This document shows positions 59,400 to 64,000 of a stretch of DNA of 64,000 nt, one piece after another. The notes under the pieces are model-generated. The model had not been told where the DNA came from. It ran no database searches and saw only the letters and a list, made by a program, of their open reading frames with translations. Source of the DNA: Porites lutea (lineage: Eukaryota > Cnidaria > Anthozoa > Scleractinia > Poritidae); the NCBI RefSeq assembly GCF_958299795.1, contig NC_133207.1, positions 442,001 to 506,000 of the forward strand, read 5' to 3'. The translations under genes and the position numbers were made by a program. Position 1 is the first letter of the stretch, and each line of letters opens with the position of its first letter.

Positions 59400-62333
59400 T
59401 TAGTACAAGCAATGAAAAAATTACCCTTCTCCTACTTATAAGTGTTCAGGAAATAGATAAGAAACATTCATGATTATTATGATCACTGTACATTAAAAAA
59501 TAATAGTTGTAATAACTTAAATAGTGAACAGAGGTCCTGCCTTGCATTTATTTCCCAAGTAAGGTTAGCCTGTGTAGCTTGCAGTTGTCTGACTAACATG
59601 CAAATGGCAGAGTTGTCAAAAGTAGCTGGCTGCCTGCGAAAATCACCGCCTACCTGGTTAGGTATCGGCCATGTACTCTGCTTGGCATTTCTTTATGGAT
59701 GGCGTTTCTTAAATATAATATTCCTGGACTGGCCGCTTACTTTTACAACTCAGCTGTTTACTTCAAAACTTTCTGACAACCCTGAAATGAGCACAAAGTC
59801 TCCTGGCTCTCCACTGCCCCTCCTGTATATCCCATACTTTGCACATTGACAGTGTGTTCGATGTTTACCATGTGCTCGGTTGGACATGCTTCTGATGCTC
59901 GTTGTTAAAATTGGCCTTTTAAATACGTGAAACATTACACCTCCCCAACATAATCACCACCTATGAAAGCTAAACTAATGCATGTTAGCCATGAAATTTT
60001 AGAGAAATAAAATTATAATGTAGGCTAGTATAACAATATATTAAAATGGCGATGTGAAAAATTCTTAAACATTTTTGGACCAAAGTTTCGGACAACTTCT
60101 TTGCTTATGGGTGTCAGTTTTGTACAAAGTGCCTCAGTAGCAATCTTAATTTTTACTTCATTATTTTGTGATTGTTGCACGATTTCGTAACATTGAATCG
60201 CAGTCAGATATAAAAATCTCTCTTCTTACATGGTTTTAGTTTTGCTTTCAATTTCTTAACTTATGAAAATTAAACCAGGAGAAATAACTATACATCATAC
60301 CTGGCACCTGATTGCCATATTAAAGGCGTTAACAAAAAAATTGGGCATTTTTTTAGTTTGGAGAAGCAGTAACATTTGCTGTCCATCCCTTCCACTGAGC
60401 GTAGACCCAAGCAGTGGTCATTTCTTGCTTCAATTGGATTCAATTTCAAAAACAATGCTGTCTGTTTATGATTATAATTGACCACTTCATAAACTACCAG
60501 GAGAAAGGTACAAGCTTTGTAACAGTGATTTCTGGATTGTTTGGAATGACAATGATTGGTTAGTAGTTGCCTAAGATTCCCATCAACCAATCATAATAGC
60601 GGAGCTCTCGCGCGCGAAGCGCGCAGCGGAGCACCATGGGTAAAGAAATGTGGTAAACTACCCATCCGAGAAAATTTGGTAATCACATGACCGTACACCG
60701 ACCGCCCGCCCGACCGTCCGTCCGCACCACAGACATACCAATGTAAAATAATTCAATTAATAGGTAAGGCAACCCAAATGCAACTCAAGGTTTTATTTGG
60801 AAAGAAATCGCATGGCCGCCCGGACTTTTAGAAAGAAAAAACAACAACAAAGTGGTGTCTTTTTCAACGTTATTTTTGATGTTTACACTCACGTGGATAA
60901 CAGAGAAACTGAGCTAGAGCTAGTTTCTGAGAACAAAAGAGAAGAATTTTGTAGGAAGAAAAACGTGAAAATTCAAAGCGACTGTGAGACAATGAGAAAT
61001 GCTAGTGGCCAGCAAGGTGAAACTGAGCGCGGCAGTGAAAAATAAAAGCGAACATCAACACAGGAGACAAAATATTGGGTAAGAATTCCTCCATAAAAAT
61101 AATGTGCAACTAGGAAGTTTGACGTTTAGTCCTACAAAACAGCGTTGTAGTTGTGCAAAACAACGGCAAAGAAGGACGAAAAGCGTGCTGCACGTGCAAA
61201 TTTTTTTTGTTTTGCTAATTAGAAAAAAAAGTGTGCTGCACGTGCAATTTGTTTTTTTGCTAATTAGATCTATTGGTGCCATTTCCATTGGCCTCTCCGT
61301 TTAGCATTAGACGATTTAATTTTTTTTGTTTACAGGTTTTATTAACAAGAGCTTCGCTTTTAGCCCTGGCTAAATCTATATATTAATATTGTCCACCAAA
61401 GTACTTCCAGAAGTCACTGTGCCCAAAGCTAGTATCTATTCTCTTAGTTTATTGAGCTGCAAATTGTCAGAAACAAAGTTCTGCATCATAACTTCCCTGT
61501 CTATCTCCACAAGGCATAGTAGGAATAAAACTAAAAAATTAATTATTATTCTCATAAACACAAACTTCAAAGATAATTTTTTTATTTGAAAAATCAGAAG
61601 CAGCCTCTACACTTATGAATGTTCCAATAGTTTCTAGTTTTTACCTGGAATAAATAATGCTGCTTTCAACACTTTACTCTAAGTTTGTTTCGAGGACCAA
61701 GGCAACTTTCTGTGACATCTAGAACAAACAGCCAGACCTTGTATCCTTACATAGTAGTCAACACTGCTAGCACAAACTACCAAATTACAGCCATGGGACC
61801 AAACAACTAGAAGTATTATTTACCGAACAATATAAAGAGCCCTGATAGTTTGCCCCTGCTATGAACTATATGTTTTCACTGTTCATTGTTCTAAGATGTG
61901 TGACACATGACAGCTGACTGTGTAGCTTTCACCTAGTGAACCAAAACTGACTTGGACACCTATGCAGTTGTAAAATTCTGACACCGAAAAACATGCAACA
62001 AGCTTTGCTGTCTGGTTTTTAGCCGTCCGAGCTATAACTGATGTGTAGTCTGTCAACAGTGCATGCCTGCAAGTGTTTTCTATTGTGTGGCAGTCTGGTG
62101 TGCATGTCCATATGCCGCCCCATACTGTTGATACCACTCAGACTGTAAGTGTAAGCATTCTGGAACAAAATTAATGACAACAACATATTCATGAGGAATT
62201 TTGCTACAAGAAAAATGGGAGGACTGAAGGCCAAAGTTTAAAAAAATGCACGATTTGAATAGTCACACCACAGGGTTAAATCAGTAGACTTACTTAAAAA
62301 GTTAAACGTCAACAAATGGCTTGGGAATAAAAG
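59400..62333. other. GNMT 3' UTR and repeat-rich spacer
   Basis: GNMT 3' UTR runs to about 60030. At 60600-60635 is a CpG-rich palindromic motif (GCGCGCGAAGCGCGC), followed by GACCGCCCGCCCGACCGTCC. An open frame at 60797-61045 rich in basic residues is not recognised. 61185-61267 holds two units of GTGCTGCACGTGCAA plus TTGCTAATTAG. Otherwise AT-rich without exons. Confidence 0.45.
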
Positions 62334-63389
62334 AGGCAGGTACAAAAGTCGGACCGGATCAACTCGGACCGCCAGTCCGGGTCGGATCAACTCGGATCGA
62401 CTCGGACCAACTCGGATCGAATAAAAAAATAAAAATAAAATAAAATTGGACTCGGATCAACTCGGATCATAAAAAAAAATTAAATTAAATCAGCAAAACT
62501 GAAAGTTTAACCCATTTGGAGGGTGAAAAAGGCCAGATCATCCTTTTTTTCTCTTTTTCAGGCGCCATTTTGTTTTACTAGTGTCAGTTCCTCTCGGATC
62601 ATGTTATAAACTCGTGGTTGTGGTTCGACAGTAAAGAAATGATAGTTTCAGTCGCCTAGAATGTATATATTTGCTTATTTATTAGACTACTGAATTATTT
62701 ATCAGAAAAGCGTCAAAAGCCTGGTCTGTTGATCGCATTTAGATAGTTACCGAAGAGTGTTTGTTTGTTCCTGTTTGTTTTGTTTTTTTCTGCAGGACTT
62801 CTGAAACTTAATTTTAATGATACACTAGTGAGCAGCACACATACATTTCCAGTGAACATTTTCAACTTGGAAGGAGGAGAAACCACATGCTCGCCCTGGA
62901 CAAGGAAATTTCCATGCCCTAGGCAAGAATCGAACTCGCGACCCTCCGGTTCAGTGGTCGGAACGTCCGATAAACATGTAGTATTCGGAGGATCGTGAGT
63001 TCAATTCTCGCCTGGGGTACGAAAATTTTCGTTGTCCCGGGCGAACATGATTTCACCTCCTTCCAAATTAAAAATGTTCACTGGAAGTGTATGTGTGCTG
63101 CTCACTAGTGTATCATTAAAATTAATAAAAATAAAAATAAAATTACTTTACGCAACCAAGAGTTCGTGACAAAAAAACAAAATGGCGGGTGAAAGTAAGT
63201 GATACCGACTGATTTTATTTTTCTTTTTATAATCCGAGTTGTTTTTTTTTCTATGATCCGAGTTGATCCGAGTCCAATTTTATTTTATTTTTACTTTTTT
63301 ATTCGACCCGAGTTGATCCGAGTCGATCCGAGTTGATCCGACCCGGACTGGCGGTCCGAGTTGATCCGGTCCGACTTTTGTACCTGCCT
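62334..63389. mobile_element. 1,056-bp fold-back element, near-complete palindrome
   Basis: Ends are inverted copies: left AGGCAGGTACAAAAGTCGGA, right TCCGACTTTTGTACCTGCCT. Both arms then carry arrays of CGGATCAACT/CGGATCGACT in opposite orientation and matching A/T-rich blocks. A second, inner palindrome lies at about 62808-63125, with TGATACACTAGTGAGCAGC and GCTGCTCACTAGTGTATCA near its ends and tRNA B-box-like GAGTTCGATTCTTG motifs in both arms. GAATAAAAG flanks the whole element on both sides as a perfect 9-bp target duplication (62325-62333, 63390-63398). No transposase. The 9-bp duplication suggests Mutator-like mobilisation. Confidence 0.9.
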
Positions 63390-64000
63390 GAATAAAAGGG
63401 TCTTTAAAGGAAAGTCAATTGTCCATGAAAGTGTTCTATGAAGAAAAAAGAGCTTTTGGAAGGAATGGCAGTACATCTGCTTCATCAGTCTGCTCATCAT
63501 AAGGGCAGAGATCGATGGATAGCAGAACAGTACAGTTGCTGTTGGCAACAGGGAACGAACAAACAGTCACTGATCAGACATGTTCACTAGCAAAGGTTGC
63601 CAATGAAAGGAAACTCTTCATTGTTACTGTAAATCCTCTGTTAACTCCCCCCCCCAATAAACCCTCCCTTTTCAGGGGAAGGCCCCCCCGTCTATTTTAG
63701 GCCTCCGCCTCTTATTATTATCTACTAATAAGATTTATTATGACAGACTGTATTCATCAACCACTACTGTCAAACTTCATCTGGCCTGATCCAGGATAGT
63801 TTATGCACCAGCTGAAAGTTTGCATTTGTGTTGGATCCTCAGCTGCATGACCTCCAACTTCTTGTACCTGAGCTTTTCCACCTGATACCATCGTCTTTGC
63901 TAAACAATATAAACTTCCCTGTCTCTATTAAGCACCTCCTCAAATGTGTTTGAAATAAATAAGCCCCCCTGGAGAATTAATAGAGGATTTACTGTAATAA
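63390..64000. other. Right flank, no supported gene
   Basis: Contains the right-hand target duplication of the fold-back element and, at 63640-63700 and 63955-64000, C-rich dispersed-repeat fragments (AACTCCCCCCCCC, AAGCCCCCCTGG). No exon recognised. Confidence 0.5.

Noticed and set aside
60797-61045. Basic 82-codon open frame
   Set aside because: Low-complexity, repeat-rich surroundings and no recognisable domain.

Overview
This is nuclear genomic DNA from an animal, and I think an anthozoan cnidarian, most likely a stony coral or a close relative. The genes are split by many short GT-AG introns, the DNA is AT-rich, and many short repeats with inverted ends sit in introns and between genes. 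The gene set is metazoan. The taxonomic call is an inference, because no ribosomal or mitochondrial marker is present.

From left to right: the 5' half of a purple acid phosphatase gene (ACP7-like, minus strand, 2536-6164, continuing off the left edge); a complete 12-exon UBXN1-like gene (minus, 7435-12219) with UBA, C2H2 zinc finger, coiled coil and UBX parts; two intronless paralogous class A GPCR genes in tandem (plus, 13874-15037 and 17399-18652); a complete 12-exon gene for a 654-residue nuclear-looking protein I do not recognise (minus, 20874-29093); a Rab15-like GTPase gene (plus, 29401-33747); FAU, the ubiquitin-like/ribosomal protein eS30 fusion (minus, 36208-38534); MRPL49 (plus, 38803-40549); CRIPT (plus, 42132-44852); a secreted collagen-TNF-domain protein (plus, 51032-53514); and glycine N-methyltransferase (plus, 55150-59399). 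Exon junctions were read by eye. Except for the last exon of the TNF-like gene, every internal junction keeps the reading frame with GT donors and AG acceptors.

Two gene pairs are head to head with about 270-310 bp between start codons: FAU/MRPL49 and the unknown gene/Rab15-like. From memory, FAU and MRPL49 (alias NOF1, 'neighbor of FAU') are also divergent neighbours in mammals, so this may be an animal-wide bidirectional promoter. Apart from these pairs and the GPCR tandem the genes look functionally unrelated housekeeping or signalling genes.

The space between genes is rich in non-autonomous elements. The best defined are a 1,056-bp nearly palindromic fold-back element with a perfect 9-bp target duplication (62334-63389), two copies of a short fold-back family that also have 9-bp duplications (23083-23196, 45272-45439), a 93-bp fold-back with a near-perfect 9-bp duplication (57115-57207), and a 590-bp piggyBac-like element with 24-bp perfect ends and TTAA borders (22324-22913). 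No rRNA, CRISPR, prokaryotic operon or convincing intact tRNA gene is present.
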